A stretch of 64,000 nt of DNA from Protonemura montana (GCA_947568835.1 OX387604.1:5901360-5965359), one strand, 5' to 3'. Positions 22,601 to 35,603 are shown, counted from the first letter of the stretch. The notes: a model not told the origin generated them from the letters alone. Translations and numbers: made by a program.

Positions 22601-24457
22601 TGTTTTTAAATCTTCCACAAAAGAAAGGTAGCAATTGATACCGAAATTATTTTGCACACAATGAGCAAACATTCAATCGAATAGTTTTGATGCAGTACAT
22701 AACCCAAATCATGATTTTAATATTTCATGATTCTGACTGGTGTATAGGGTGTCAACAATACCAACCCTTTAGAAAACGGTGACACGATGATATCTTTGAG
22801 ATATCTCTTGCGAAAATTTCGAATGTTGCGAAACATCTTGTGGAGCAAGACGAAGGTGGCTTGGGCCTGTCACACGTCCGCAGTGCTCCACCACAGAAAG
22901 AAATCGAGAGAATGATAATGCACAGCATACTCCGAGTCTTCCAAAAGTCACCCGCATTGACCCGGATGGGTTTATGGATGGGAAATAATTGCCAAGTCGC
23001 GATATTTAAAAGAATTCCAATTAGGAGCCTAATTGGGCTAGTCATGCTTAGGAGAAGTGATTAATTTCCTCTGTACTTTGAAGCGGCTGATGCAATTTAA
23101 TTTGTGTTTCTGAGTGATAACCTTTGAAACTAGACACACGAGAGCTCGTGGCCAGTCACACGCGGTCGCCGGCCAAGCGTTGCTATAAGTTAGCCGCCAC
23201 GAGGGTCTGTGCCCCCGACTGGACCGCCCCGGTTGGCGCGGGCCCCGCCGCACGCCGGCTCACAATCTCTAGCCAGCCATGTGCCCTACGCAGCTCGGGA
23301 TCCGAAACGAGTACGCAAATTCGATACTAAAGTTCACAACCAACAGCTTTCCGTTGTCAGGAAAATAAACGAATGTAATTCAGTCCCGCAGCCTTTTTTT
23401 ACAGTTTCTTCACGGTTGATTGGTTATTGGGGTTTAACGACGTATTGTTTTGACAACTGGCCCTGCGGCACTGATCTAATGGCGTCGGTGAATGAGCGGA
23501 TGATTATGAGGATGATGATGAATCTAACCTAGCCTGGAAGTGAGGAGGGGAAACCCGGTGCCGGCACGTAGCCTACTCCTGTCGAACAGCACCAAGGGGA
23601 CCACCGGCTTAACGTCCCTTTCGAAGGACGGTACAACGCATCAGGATTCCTCCACAAATCCATGCTGTCGAGAGGTTGATAAGCAAGGCGAATGAAGTTG
23701 CTGTACTAACTTTCATCCCTCCAACCTCTCTCCCGAACAGAACTGGGCATGTGTATGATGGCCACCCATCCAATACCTGGCTCAGCGCAGTGGTGCTTAA
23801 CTTAGGTGATCTCACGAGAACCGGTGTTTCCAACATGCCGAACTGTTCGGTTATTCACGGTTCCACAAGAAGTAGCTTAACTGGGATCATGACCAAACAA
23901 TGGTACCATATTGGCTCGTCCAACTAGATACGCCATGTACAACAAATGGGTTGAGGATCCCGAAAACTATTTGAAGCGAATTACTCACTCGGTTGTGGAA
24001 ATAAGATGACTTGGTTAGTCTTGCCATAGAAGTCGTCAGAATCGCCTGTGTATCCATCTTCTTCAGATGGAATATAAACCGCTTGGTGAACCGCTGAGCC
24101 CATGGTCAGTGGTTTGGGCAATGCTGCAAAAGCCATCGCTACTTTCGGTGGCTCCTTGAGACGAAGCTTATTGAGTATTTGCTGTTTAACTCTCTGTATG
24201 CGCAAGGCGGTGATCTCGTCCTCTGTAAGACTTCTTTCCAACTCGGCGCGGCGTAAAGAGCATCCTTGGCAATAGCTCGTGATTTCGGGTAGTTTTGTGG
24301 GTTGAATCGAAGGGAGCGTATAAACTGGTGCGTTCCTAATTTGGACTCCTTCGATTCGGCACGCGGAGAAGTTAGCAAACACGAATAATACAAGCGATAT
24401 CGTAATTGTGAACGACTCTAGTGAACACATCGCGAAAACCAGCACGCGACGGTTCAT
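19664..24457 (-). CDS. Actbeta: Activin-beta-like TGF-beta family precursor
   Basis: Five exons, minus strand: 24457-23989, 21965-21729, 21594-21431, 20883-20680, 19825-19664; 1236 nt, 411 residues plus stop. It is a secreted dimeric ligand for type I/II activin receptors. Residues 1-33 form a signal peptide. The prodomain has [12 protein letters not shown], the helix [19 protein letters not shown], and later [24 protein letters not shown] and [13 protein letters not shown], all matching inhibin-beta propeptides. A furin site RSKR ends at residue 296, releasing a 115-residue mature domain. It carries the nine-cysteine activin pattern: [37 protein letters not shown] and [20 protein letters not shown] are near-diagnostic for activin-beta rather than myoglianin, dawdle or BMPs. 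Introns hold two 5S-SINE copies. The symbol is assigned by family likeness. Confidence 0.93.
19906..20206 (+). mobile_element. 5S-SINE with an inverted head at its 3' end
   Basis: Begins with the head (CAAACGGTTTGGCGTGTTGG) and the 5S-like segment, then the body to TTAAGCCGG. It lies in activin intron 4, antisense to the gene. A local expansion (CTCGATAGCCTCATAGCC...) repeats a short motif. After TTAAG the sequence switches at 20178-20206 to CCGGTGTTTCAAACACGTCA and ACCCGTTCG, the reverse complement of the SINE head, in place of the normal 3' half. Confidence 0.75.
20222..20262. repeat. TTAA microsatellite
   Basis: A run of about five TTAA units (AATTAATTAATTAATTAA) just after the SINE in activin intron 4. 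Confidence 0.8.
23418..23853 (-). mobile_element. 5S-SINE in activin intron 1, full length
   Basis: A 436 bp complete copy flanked by a 9 bp target duplication TTCACGGTT (23409-23417 and 23854-23862). Read on the minus strand it starts with a head (GAACAGTTCGGCATGTTGGA) and then the 5S-like part. The body ends GACGCCATTAGATCAGTGCC and GTCGTTAAACCCC. It is in the same orientation as the activin transcript. Confidence 0.9.
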
Positions 24458-25202
24458 CTTTATGAGATGCTAGATGTTCACTTGGACGCAAACGAACCTA
24501 CACTAATCGATTATCATATCATCACCAATTGATAGGGCAGTTCGTTGTCCGCAGCATATCAATTCAAATGCATTTACATTGGCTATAAAGTGCATCTGCA
24601 GCCACAGGAAGGGGATAAGGAGGCGGGCCTCTCGCACAGGCGCGAGAGTTGACGCAAGAAACACAATTTTGGCGTAGTTCCCTCTTTCACTGATATTAAT
24701 ACTTTTCGATAGTGCTATTTTATGTGTCATAGGATCGTCTGATAGCAGTTCAGAACTGACATTGAACCATAGCAACGATGAGACAATTATTATTTATATG
24801 TTTACCTTCCTCAGTGGATTGAACTCGGATCTTTGTTGAACACAAACAGGAAATCGAAAGTTAAAAAAAAAGTACTTGAACATTGATTTATCTATGGATT
24901 TTTAATTGGGTAATAATTTCGTCAGAAGATGCAAGAAGTATCAACGTCAAATTCAAAAATAGTGTTCCAACTTGAAGAAGGAGGGAGTACTTTTTGTAAT
25001 GACAAATTTTTTAAAAACTTAACATTTTTCAAAACATATTTATTGTATTAACCAACATGTAACAATTGAAACAATTAAATCAAAGGTGGCACTTCAAAAC
25101 CAAAAGTCTGTGCACAAATCACAGAAGGTGCAATTGTTTGAGGAAAATGAAAAAAATGTATACCGTGTAGGCTTCTTAACAGTATGAAAAGGCAACTCAA
25201 AT
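24458..25202. promoter_or_regulatory. Activin upstream / SLC35B4 3' flank
   Basis: Contains the activin 5' UTR and promoter nearest 24458, and the SLC35B4 3' UTR at the other side. On the minus strand AATAAA (plus 25039-25044) lies about 160 bp past the SLC35B4 stop codon and is a good polyadenylation signal. No other gene is seen. Confidence 0.5.
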
Positions 25203-28200
25203 TTACAATTTCTTTTTAGATTCTTTTTTAGATACTGTTGGTTGCGCTTTTGAAGATTGAATAGCATTCCTCACCATGGTAGCTATTTCAGTAAATATAA
25301 AGGTACCTGAAAATACCAATAGAGTCCCAATCCAATGCACAGTAGTGAAGTCATTTTTGAATGCTACAATTGAAAATAAAAGACTGATGAATTTGCGCAG
25401 TGTCACGACAAGCGTGACAGTAAGCGAAGAGCACTCTGTCGTGAGAACGTAGACAGAACTGATGCACACGTATCTAAGATAAAGGTTAAGCATAAACAGG
25501 TTGAAAGTTTGAAACAAAATCAGGTGTACAAATTAAAAAGCAGAAATATCTGCCATAGGTTTAACATTATATGCAAATGTAAATTGTTTGTGTATGTAAG
25601 GGGTAAAATTTCAAAATAAACCACAGGCAGAATGAAATTAAAAGGCATTTTCTAGTCAGTAATTTGAACCAAAAAACAAAGCATCAATCACATTTAAAGT
25701 GAAAACAAAGTGTCACTATCAATTCCACTCGTAGCTTATACCATCAATTAAATCCAAAAGCCACTTGGCACCTTATATTTACATTCAAACCCTTCTTCTT
25801 CTCTTACGTGACTGTTTTCAAATGTTGAAAAGGATACTGTGTGAGCACATTCCCTGCCAGATACAAATACATTTTCGGAATGGTTATTCCAACGAGTGGA
25901 ATTAAAATAGGAGTACTGGCAGCCATGGAGACCACATGGCTACTGATATTTTGGTATATCAGTAGAAACCCTGGCATTGGGAGTAAGTGCTGCAAAAGAC
26001 AATCATTGTTGAATTAATCTAACGCTAACTTAATTTTTCCCTCACAAGTTGTACTGTACACTCAACGGTTCTACTCATTTCCCAAGAACTTACCGTGTAG
26101 TACAATGCTTCCCAAGGAAGCTTGCCATATCTCTTGTAGAGCTCTTCCTGGTAAATACCCATTCTTGCAGATATAAAAAGTGCAAGAGTTAACAATATAA
26201 TTCCCACTACCCACCAAAAATATACTTCCCACTGTTCATCTTTAGTCATTTCCACCTCTACATGTCCAGCAGGATGTGTGGCTTTCTGAAAAATAAAACA
26301 ACCAACATTGCTTATGGAAACCAATTGATTATTGCACTATGGAAATACTTGAAATTGCTCAAATACGTACCACATCCTGTCCAGAAACAATTGTACACAA
26401 AACAATTCCTGCAGTAATCATGACCACAGACATAATCTTTGGCATTGTATATTTCTTCTTCAGGATAAGTATTCCCATTATCATATTGGCAATCAGTGAA
26501 CCCTAGAAATAAATAAATTTAAATTATAAGGGACTAAAACAGTAAGCACTTCTATAGAATTTTTTTAGCCTTTGTTATTAAAAGTAGATATTAATAGCTC
26601 AAGTGTTTTGATTTGACTTACAGCTCGGAATATCATGTGGAGGGGCATCGGAATATTGAAATTAAAGGCGTAATTGTTGCAAACGCTTGTTATAAAGAAC
26701 ATAGCAACAAGAATTGTATAATCCCTGCAAAAAAAAGAATTATGATGATGAATTACGAAATTGGACATTGTACGGGACTTTGTAATATTAGCTCTCAATT
26801 AACACAGATGTTCCTTGGGGAGAACTGAAAATCTCACTGGAGATGAAAACAATATACACCACGCATAATTTTAAGAAATCTGTCCAGAATGAATGGTGGT
26901 ATAGGAAAAAGCAGTAGTACAAGAAAATGTACAGAACCTAATAAAAAAATTAATTTATCTGTTCTGGGTAGAGGCTGGAGGGATGAAAGTTAGTACAACT
27001 TCATTCGTCTTGCTTATCAACATCTTGGCAGCATGGATTTGGAGAGAAATCCTGTTGTTCCAGGTATAATGTCGTTTGGAAAGGAAGTAACGCTGGTGCT
27101 CTTCTTGGTGCTCTTCGCTAGGAGTAGGCTATGGGTCGGCACCAGGTTATTATGTGTTATTTTTCCTTCTATCTAGACTAGTTTCCTTACCAAAATCCAC
27201 TTATTTTCTGGGCCCGTTGTCAAAACAGTATGTTGTTAAAACACACCAAACCATTCAAAAAGTTAACCAAATGGCCATCTTCTTTGTTAGATGAACTATT
27301 CCAGAATTTCCTAGGGAAATCATTGTTAACCACAACCAGGACCCTCAAGAAATCCATTAAATAATTATGTAGGAAGGTAATGGCCAAATAAAAAGCAATT
27401 TAAAAACAAAAGAATATCTGAAGAATTAAAAAATAATACAATTTATAAACATACAAAAAGGATAAATGAGTAGGTATGATATTATAATTATTGTTTGCTG
27501 CGTGAAGTTATAAATCAACCTGTTAACAGCGACGGGAAGCAAATTTTGTATCTTAGCGGCTCACTGCTTGGCACTAAAAGTGAAAAATATCACAACAAAA
27601 ATTGCAATTCAAAAAGTTAGATTTTTAGTTTTATGGACAATTAATTAAGCATCTTCTCTTGCCAATATCATCGAATTTAACCCATATTTGGCCACAGGGC
27701 AGAAGTAGAAAAATAAATAAAGATGTGTAGAATAAAATAGGTTGCTTAAATTTTGCTAATTATTAGCCCATGTCGCAGGTTTGTGCAACTTTTAATGTTA
27801 TTTTTTTAACAGTTATCAGTAGAAGGCATTATTCTACGTTTCTGTAAAAACTAGACAAGATGGTACTTCGGCAATTTTTTTTAATCAGAATTTGTGACGT
27901 GTGTTGCTCCGTGGTGTTAGGGACATTTTGTAAAATTTTAAGCTATACAAACCACCGAACGTCTTAAATTTCTTTTTTGAAGAGATAGCCATTCAATTTT
28001 CCTCGACTAAAACCAAAGTTACTAAGTCCATTCCAAATTAATTATACCTACTGCCATACTACCAACCACTTTAAATAACGTTACCCTACTTTATTTTGAA
28101 GTAGAACTATTTTTCTATCCTCAATATCAAGCTATCACACAAAGAACCTATTCTAAATCATTTTTAACTCTTTTTCATCCTTTGCTAGGGACATTTTTTA

Positions 28201-28696
28201 ATAAAATAGGATCCAGAAATATTTTACTTAAAAAAGCATACATACTTCAGTCCTATTCGAGGTTTTAGTGTCCCACATTTTGAGGTAAATATGAATCCTT
28301 GTAATGCAATGAAGGCAAACTGGGCAAATGTTATTATGTTGCCGCTACTCGGATCCTCTCTGAAAAGAAAAAATGGCATGCACATCATCGCACAGATTCA
28401 AGCAGTATCAATGACTTATGAAAAAATTGCTTGCCAATTTTTTTTTTACTATATGGCAGCAAATAGCAACGATAATGCTATTAATAATTGGTAACAACTA
28501 TAAAATATGCCAATTATTAGCTAGCTAAAACGTACATAACCTAAAATTCTCTGGTGGGCTAATTAATTGACATAACTCTATAACTCTAAGCAAGCTAAAA
28601 CTTAATTGGTTTTACTTACTTGATCAATAACTCCAGAAAAACTACGTTGCTACAGCATCCCACGAATACCAAAAGTATTGCTATACTCGCGTTCAT
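25203..28696 (-). CDS. SLC35B4: SLC35B4-like nucleotide-sugar transporter (Efr ortholog)
   Basis: Seven exons: 28696-28620, 28359-28246, 26724-26622, 26502-26371, 26285-26094, 25989-25838, 25473-25203; 1041 nt, 346 residues plus stop, phases consistent. The protein aligns throughout with vertebrate SLC35B4 (331 residues), which carries UDP-xylose and UDP-GlcNAc, and with Drosophila Efr, an ER GDP-fucose carrier. Landmarks: FVGCCSNVVFLELL at the N-terminus, GNIITFAQF, NIPMPLHMIFRAGSLIANM, SARMGIYQEELYKRYGK, and LTTECSSLTVTLVVTLRKF near the end. About ten hydrophobic membrane segments are visible. The C-terminus ends KKKL, fitting the KKxx ER-retrieval signal. The exon 2/3 intron (26725-28245) has a truncated 5S-SINE. 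Substrate choice cannot be decided from sequence. Confidence 0.94.
26959..27243 (+). mobile_element. 5S-SINE, 5'-truncated, in SLC35B4 intron
   Basis: Lacks the 5S-like head and starts within the body (GAGGCTGGAGGGATGAAAGT). It continues through AGCATGGATTTGG, GCTAGGAGTAGGCTA and GGCCCGTTGTCAAAACAGTA. It is more diverged than the copies in cortex and activin, so probably older. Confidence 0.65.
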
Positions 28697-31368
28697 GATG
28701 AGATAACTTTCTCAATCAGTTCAGATTTTCACCTGGCAATATTCACCCACAATTTGCTTATTGAACCATTGATATTATCTTTTTTCAGTTCCGATGAGCA
28801 TGCAATGCTGTTACATCACTATCTACTGGCATGATAACGATGATTAAGCAAATCTCTTTACTTCTGTGGGTACATTCGTACTCAACTTATGCACTTCGAG
28901 ATAATCATTGTTCATTGACACATGACAGAAGGCATGTTTTTTTCAAAGACTATCACCTTTGACTATCACCAAAGGTTCCACCGTGCTGTAAGGTACGATG
29001 TATGGTTTTTGGGTACGATAGTACAAATGATAGTAGTCTCATCTACTCTCAACATGTAATATTTAACATATACTATTACTTAAAACCACCAGGCACTAAA
29101 TCCATAATAATTAAATTTGGAATGGATGGAAAAAAATTAAGGGTCAAGGGAATATTATTAGTCAATTTTGTCCATACCAACCTCAAGGATGTAGGTAAAT
29201 GGATAAATTACCAACAAATATAAAAAAAGTACCAAAACGTATCCACTCGTTAAACGATCTAAAAAATCTCAGTAGCTGTAAAATACTTACTTTAACATGT
29301 AGAATAGATTAGTGCTGGTAATACGCAATTGGGAATTAACATCACCATTGAGTTTTGAAGGGATAGGTGGATCTAGTGATGAAGGGATAAAACAGCCATA
29401 TGGTTAACAGTTGTTTATTAAAGTTTTCAAATCACAGGAATCTATGATTGCTCTACTTGTAAAGACTTGACAAGATACACAAATGATGTTGCAATTATTT
29501 TAGAGGAAGATAAAGCATATCCTGCAAGAGTGTGTGATTTGCACCACAAGCTAATACACCTTAGGCAATTTGAGCAACCAAAAAATATTTTAGGAAGATG
29601 CAGTTTGCAGCTTGCAACTAGTAACAACATTTCACAGATGTTTGTCTTGGATGCCTGATTTGAACAGTGCACTTCTGCTATCTACGGACTCCACAACAAC
29701 TGTGGCACCGTTTGCTTTATTTACCTAAATGTATCTAGTGACATTACATAGAAATCGACATAGAGCGTCTTCTTTCAGTTTATTGGTTTAGTAGTCTCAG
29801 CACTCATTTAAAACTATCTTTGCAAAATTACCGATTAATCAACTACCATACATACGAAAATGGTAGTTGCTTCTAGGTGAAGTCACTGTCTTTAAGTGAG
29901 TTAAGAAAGTTAATTTAGTTATTTCTTGCAGATTACTCGTATATGAAACTGGATTAAGCTCCAATAGCTGTCATTGATGCTAACCTCCATGGATAATATA
30001 AATGTATGCATATTTTGAGTGGTAATGATTTAATTAAAGAGGTTTGTTGAAAAGTATGGTTGCAACTTCATCAATTTGCACCAAAAATTACCAGGTGTTG
30101 CATCTCGGTTGATCAGTAGCACGCCAGGACTCTCGACTAAATCTATCAACGTAATGGCATCTCTGAATTTTCCACCTGCCCAAACTGCAATTTTTTTTAA
30201 CTATTGATACCTAAATCTTACGATCGCTGCTATCCACAAACATTCATATTTCAGTTTTGATTTTGATGCCTATAATAATGATTTTCACAGCTTGTACTTT
30301 GACTATTTGGATTAAACTGTAAAGGAAGGGAGGGTGCGGAGGACACTCTCTTAAGAATGCTTGCTAATTAAATATATTGTTGCAAAGAATAGAAACTGCA
30401 AACAATAAAGATTAAACACGCACAACTTCTCAAACACAACTTTGCAGTTTGCAATCCACCGAGAATAATACAAAATTCTCGGTTGGCTGTTGATATATTC
30501 TTATTTCCCAATAAAACTACCGTGTTCACAGCCATTTTGCATACCTAAATAGAAAATTGTATTCAGGGATATAAAGGGGCTTAAAGCAACATCATTGAAT
30601 AACTTTTTGTGACAAAAAAGTTACGATAAACATTTCAGTCGATGTTACGAAAAAGTCTTAGAAAGACATCATTTTTAACTCTGCTGGCTTAAACCACACT
30701 ACACATTTTTAATAATATCACAACCAGAGATCTGGTTCAGTTTTTTGTTCAAAGACAAAAAAAATTAGAATCAAAACATTTTTCAGGATGCTAAATAACC
30801 AACTTTTTATAAAAAAAGGAAGTGACGTCACTAAGTATACGAGCACCTTCCATGTTCTTAAAACTGTATACTTTAAAAAGTATACAAAAAGTAGTGTAGA
30901 AGTAGATATACTACTTTTTGCAATTATTGTCTATAATTCAATAGTAAGTTCAAGTGTTTGTATATTAACAATGTATAACGTGTATGCCTGTTGGCACCCA
31001 TCAGCAAGTCCCGACAAGACTAGTGCTGATGCCAGTGTCCTTATCGTCTCATCAGTAGAGTAGGAATACAAACGTTTCATGCTATATGAAGTTATAAATG
31101 TATCTATATATTTGGGAGCTAGTTCTCAAAGAACTGAGCAATTTTATAGTCAGGATCTTGTCCATCCACTCATGATTGATAGGTATTATCATAAGAGAAT
31201 AGAAAAAATTCTGTATCAAGAAATGGAAGGCTAACTCATTTATAAACTCTGACTTAATACTTTTTAGACAGATATACCTGATCTTTGGATGACCAGTAAG
31301 TAACTACATAAAAATTGGACTAGCTGATAAGCCTACCTTTGTAAAGAACCTCAGAAACCACTATAGAA
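28697..31368. other. SLC35B4 promoter to PLGRKT 3' end, no gene recognised
   Basis: AT-rich 2.7 kb. The part next to 28697 must hold the SLC35B4 promoter and the part next to 31368 the PLGRKT 3' UTR. Open frames (for instance 29467-29658 on the plus strand) show no family features and no splice-supported continuation. Confidence 0.45.
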
Positions 31369-34300
31369 TTACAAAGGCGGTACTGCAGGATGAAGTTTCT
31401 TTTTCTCATCGTTATCAAGTCGTGCTTGGTCAATTGTAGACGCTGTGGGTAGCCCACAAGGCAAATCCAGCAAATCTGTTTCGAACTGCATGATATTTTC
31501 AGCTTCCCCTATAAATATATTTAACATATTACTTATTAGTTCTATAATATTAATCACCTATTCAGAGTAAGACGTTGATCTATTTCGATTTTGGCATGCA
31601 TTCTACACAAATTAATAACATCTTGAATTTAGCAAGGTTCAGTTAGAAATGTCTGAACACTTTCAGATTCATGAAAAGGTTTGCTGCAATAAGTTGATGT
31701 CACGAGTACTTTAGATTGGAAAAAGTATATGCAAGAAGGGTACATGAACATAATACGGCAAGTCACGCGCTTTTAGAGGGCCTAACACTTTCTGTTAAAT
31801 CAATTTCATTTTCAGGTTCAGTTTCAATTTTCCTTCGTCAATGAAATGAAGATCAGCCATAAAACGGCGATACCTTCCAATTAAGATAGTCATCAGACCC
31901 AAGCCCCCAGCTAAGCAAGTTGGAAACAACAAGAACAGGAAATAATTGAACTATTCATGCCGATTATTTTTAAGTGATCAATTCCAGTGGGCACATGGCA
32001 TGCCATGAGCTTGGTACATCCCTGTCTTCTCTATACTGAATGTCAGTTACCATACTCGGGATTTCAAAGTTTTTCAAGAGTCGGCTTCATGGGTCCAGAA
32101 ATGCATCCAATCTAAAATTATTGTCTATAACTTAGCTTAGTTGCAATGCAAAAAAAGCTATCACTCCACAATAGTAATGACAGAAATGATAATAAAAAAG
32201 ATAATAAAAAAGATAATACTAATATAATGACAATCTTCCAATAGATGTTATGTAGAATAGATTATATTAGTCACTCAAAATATATATTTTGTCACTAATT
32301 TTTATAATATTGGGTCATTCCATGTAAAATCACTTGATTTGAATTATTTTTAGAAGATCATGTAGATCCTCCAAAACCCAAGTTTGCCTTTGATGACATT
32401 GGCAGTTTTGCAACGGGGATTGGTGGCTTGCATGTGTTTTAGAAAAATTAACCAACTCTCGAGAATGGAAAGTCAGCTGTCTTCACCTACAACAACCTGC
32501 TACATCATATTTTGACCCAAGTAAGCTAGACGAGCTACCTGTAGCTTCTGATGATGTGTTATCACTGGCTGAACCCAACACAGCAACTGGTCCAACATAC
32601 GTTGTGTCAGCTGCAGCTGTATGCAGATCAGCGCTAGCACTTACCATACATGCGTATTTAGGGGTTAAAAAGTGATATGACATGCAGAATATTCAAATAT
32701 CTTATTATTAGTATTACTTATCTAATTACTGGTGTAGAATTATATGATAGTTAGCTAACCATTATATTCATTTTGTTTTATAATAGATAGTCCAAGCTTT
32801 GTACGCGACATAAAATCGACATTACCAACACACAAAATATTTTTTCCTAGGAAACCGGTGGAAGGCTAATCTTAAATTTTGGCACAAGGAACACTGTATA
32901 TGTTGTCAACATAAAAAAAAATAGATGAATCAGAGAGGGTTTTTTTTTTCAAGGGGCATTTTGGAAAATGTAGATGTACAAAAATCAAAATTAAATAAGT
33001 GTCCACAATATGTCAGATTTCTTTTATGTTCAGACAGAGCAAGAAATTAGCTTTCATATGAGCTCTGCTGGAACTCTGAAGCTGCCATACAACTCAAGAT
33101 ATTAAGGAAAGGGGAAGTCAATGCTCGCTGTGGAACGGGGGGTAAAATAACCCCATTTTCCACCCCCTGCAACTTTTCAACCCTATAAGTAAAAAAAAAA
33201 AATCATGCCACATCCATACTCTCTAAAAGTGCATTAAATTTCATCAAAATCTGAGTTGATGAATGCCAAAGATGAGTGATTTGATGAGAAATAACCATAT
33301 TTTATAATATTTTACTTTAACACAATTAATAATTTTCTCTTTTGGTACCTCTAATACGGTGAAGCTTATTCCCATAGGCCAAGTCAGCTTGATAGCCAAC
33401 AACAAATGACAGCGGAAGAAGAGGTGCCAGAACGCCAGGCTTTCTGGTTCGACGAAATCTGTGGAACAGGTGCTCATAATAGTACATTTTTATCGTTATT
33501 TGACATTTAGCTTGTAATTGTAGATGCAAATGCTGGGGAGTTGAAAAGAAAATTGGTACAAGTTATTGTGCTATGATTGATTGTCAGCTAATACTGTTAT
33601 GACTGCTTTACAGTATTTCTTTCCTAGATGCTTCCAGTTTTGACCAAATGTAAATTTTCTTTTTAGCTACATAAATGTATATCTAATAGCATTTTCGTTT
33701 TAAATAAATCGTGATCTTGAAATTGTAAAACCAGATTAAGACATTTAACCAAATATTTGTTTCAATGTTCACTTTGGTTGAGTGGATGTTTTCAGAGCCA
33801 TGGTTTGATTTTATGATGTGTTTGTCAGTTTTGCTCGGTTCGGATGAGGTTTGTGACCCTAGAAAGGGTCTCACGTCTCGACGTTTCGACGAGGCAAGGC
33901 TCGTCATCTTTAGGAGAATGTTGTTTTTGTTTCGTCATGTAAATTCCAGGGCCCCCTCCCAGTCTGCCCTGGTGATCGCCTCTGCTTTATAGGTAGCTCA
34001 TGGCTTAGCTTATTCGCCACTGTTTTGTAGATTCTGTCCCAACAGAGCAAAACCGGAAAACAAATCATAAAATGTTTACCTTTTCAAACCAAATCATATT
34101 ATTTTCTCCCAGAAACATCTTAGCGACAGTTTCTTTTTCATCCTTTATTAGAATCAGATTTTAAAAGATACACCGTTCCATTTCCACCGGAAGTCGATGT
34201 TTTACTGCGCGCACCTCAAACTGTATATAAGTGTCAATGCTTTTGATGCGCGATGGTAGTCTTGCTGTGCACGACTCTTGGCATCAGGCTAGACCGACGG

Positions 34301-35603
34301 GGAGGGGGAGGGTAACGCTCCTTTTGGCAGCACCGCGCCTTGCTAACGTACAGCAAGGAGTATGCACTGCTAGCCCCTGTATGACATTGCCGTGCAGGTT
34401 GCTTTCCTGCGAGCGCGAACGATATGAACGATGCTCTCAGCGTGAACATGCACTTGCAGACTAGGATGATGAGTAGCTGTTTACGCATACGGCGTTCTTT
34501 GTGTTAGTCTAATGTTTAATAGAATTGTGTTATATTTTAGTGTAGTGTTAATTAAATAATATGGTTGATAGCGTGGCCAAACCCTCAACTTGTGATACTC
34601 GTGATCTGTTTCGGAAACCATTTTACCGGTTAATTAGGTAGAAAAAGTGCGGCTGCGTCAGCCTGTGATGAAATGGTTAGCCAACCAAAATAAAAAGCAA
34701 GCTGTATATGACGTGACTTGACATTTCAATAAAAAATATTAAATACACAAGTGACTAACGGGCTCAGGATCAACCGTTTCTGATGACGATGAAACTTATT
34801 TTAAGAGTATTCAAATTCTGTGTTGGGCAAGTTGGGGTACCTAATACTTTGAACGGAATGAGCATCGCTCTAAACAATCAAGACCTACGCACATGTTTGT
34901 TATTTTGACAAGGTTTGGCTTGCCAAACAAAAAGTTTGACAATTCTGTATATGACAGCATCTGTGAACATTGCTTTTTTGTTTGATCCAAAAATTATCTT
35001 GACCCCCCTCCCCCCCTATTTTGGTTACATCTCGGATCAGTAGTCTTCGTTGTCAAAAGGTTTGCTTACCGCCTACCCATCAGAAAAACTCACCGCACGC
35101 CACTGATAACAATGAGGATTCCCTGAGCTAGCTAAGATGGGCCATCAATATGCTAGAAAGTTTCAAACTTGTGTCACTTGACTTGCATTCAACTCAAAAG
35201 CACTATAAAAGGAGCTAAGCACAATGGTAGAAAACAAAGCCTCACCCGGCAATCATTCCCAGAGCAGCCAGCACGTAGAACGAGCCGGCCCAATACAGCA
35301 GCTCTCGTGATCTGGCTACTTGCATGGCTAACATTCGCTCCCGCATCTGATTCTGCATTTGAATTTGTCGCTCTACCTGAAAGCATACCATCAACACTGG
35401 AAGTTAGTATATGTTTACAAAAATCTGATAATTATGCAATTCTTACTAAAATAGGTCAAAAAGAGACAGATAAAAGTTGGTTTATAATGCCACCAGTAGG
35501 AGGCAAGTCTAAAAAAACTCACAGTAATTTTATTCATTTCTGTAAAGAAGTCTTGGTTCTTCTTCATGCTGTCCTCCATGGATCGCTTAAAAATGTTTCC
35601 CAT
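31369..35603 (-). CDS. PLGRKT: PLGRKT, plasminogen receptor (KT)-like membrane protein
   Basis: Four exons: 35603-35523, 35376-35246, 33458-33349, 31508-31369; 462 nt, 153 residues plus stop (human 147). The family is a small two-pass membrane protein at the plasma membrane and mitochondria. Matches run throughout: MGNIFKRSMEDSMKKNQDFF at the N-terminus, ERQIQMQNQMRERMLAMQVA and SRELLYWAGSFYVLAALG (first membrane helix), PGVLAPLLPLSFVVGYQADL and AYGNKLHRIRGEAENI (second helix and following). The vertebrate protein ends in lysine, which binds plasminogen; this one ends PAVPPL, so that function is not expected. Introns 2 (33459-35245) and 3 (31509-33348) contain repeat-like sequence. Confidence 0.92.
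31509..33348. other. PLGRKT intron 3, unassigned repeat-like sequence
   Basis: Mostly AT-rich. On the plus strand about 32520-32675 has an open stretch (SKLDELPVASDDVLSLAEP and onward) that looks like decayed coding sequence of unknown origin. From about 32940 to 33300 the sequence has a repeat-like feel, with a C-rich patch CCCCATTTTCCACCCCCTGC. Neither could be assigned to a family. Confidence 0.3.
34200..35104 (+). mobile_element. Decayed hAT-like element in PLGRKT intron 2
   Basis: The right end finishes CACCGCACGCCACTG at 35104, whose reverse complement CAGTGGCGTGCGGTG is a common hAT-type terminus. No matching left end was found. A TATA box (TATATAAG) lies at about 34223. A short frame from 34561 begins MVDSVAKPSTCDTRDLFRKP and stops after FYRLIR, loosely like the start of hAT transposases of the DUF4371 group. 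GC-rich sequence at 34250-34450 contrasts with the intron around it. Limits and family are uncertain. Confidence 0.3.

Noticed and set aside
22752-23064. An additional activin exon in intron 1
   Set aside because: Frames exist on both strands but the joined exons 24457-23989 and 21965-21729 are already in phase and match the prodomain without a gap.
29467-29658. A small plus-strand gene between SLC35B4 and PLGRKT
   Set aside because: A 63-codon frame with no start context, splice partners or known motif; likely chance.
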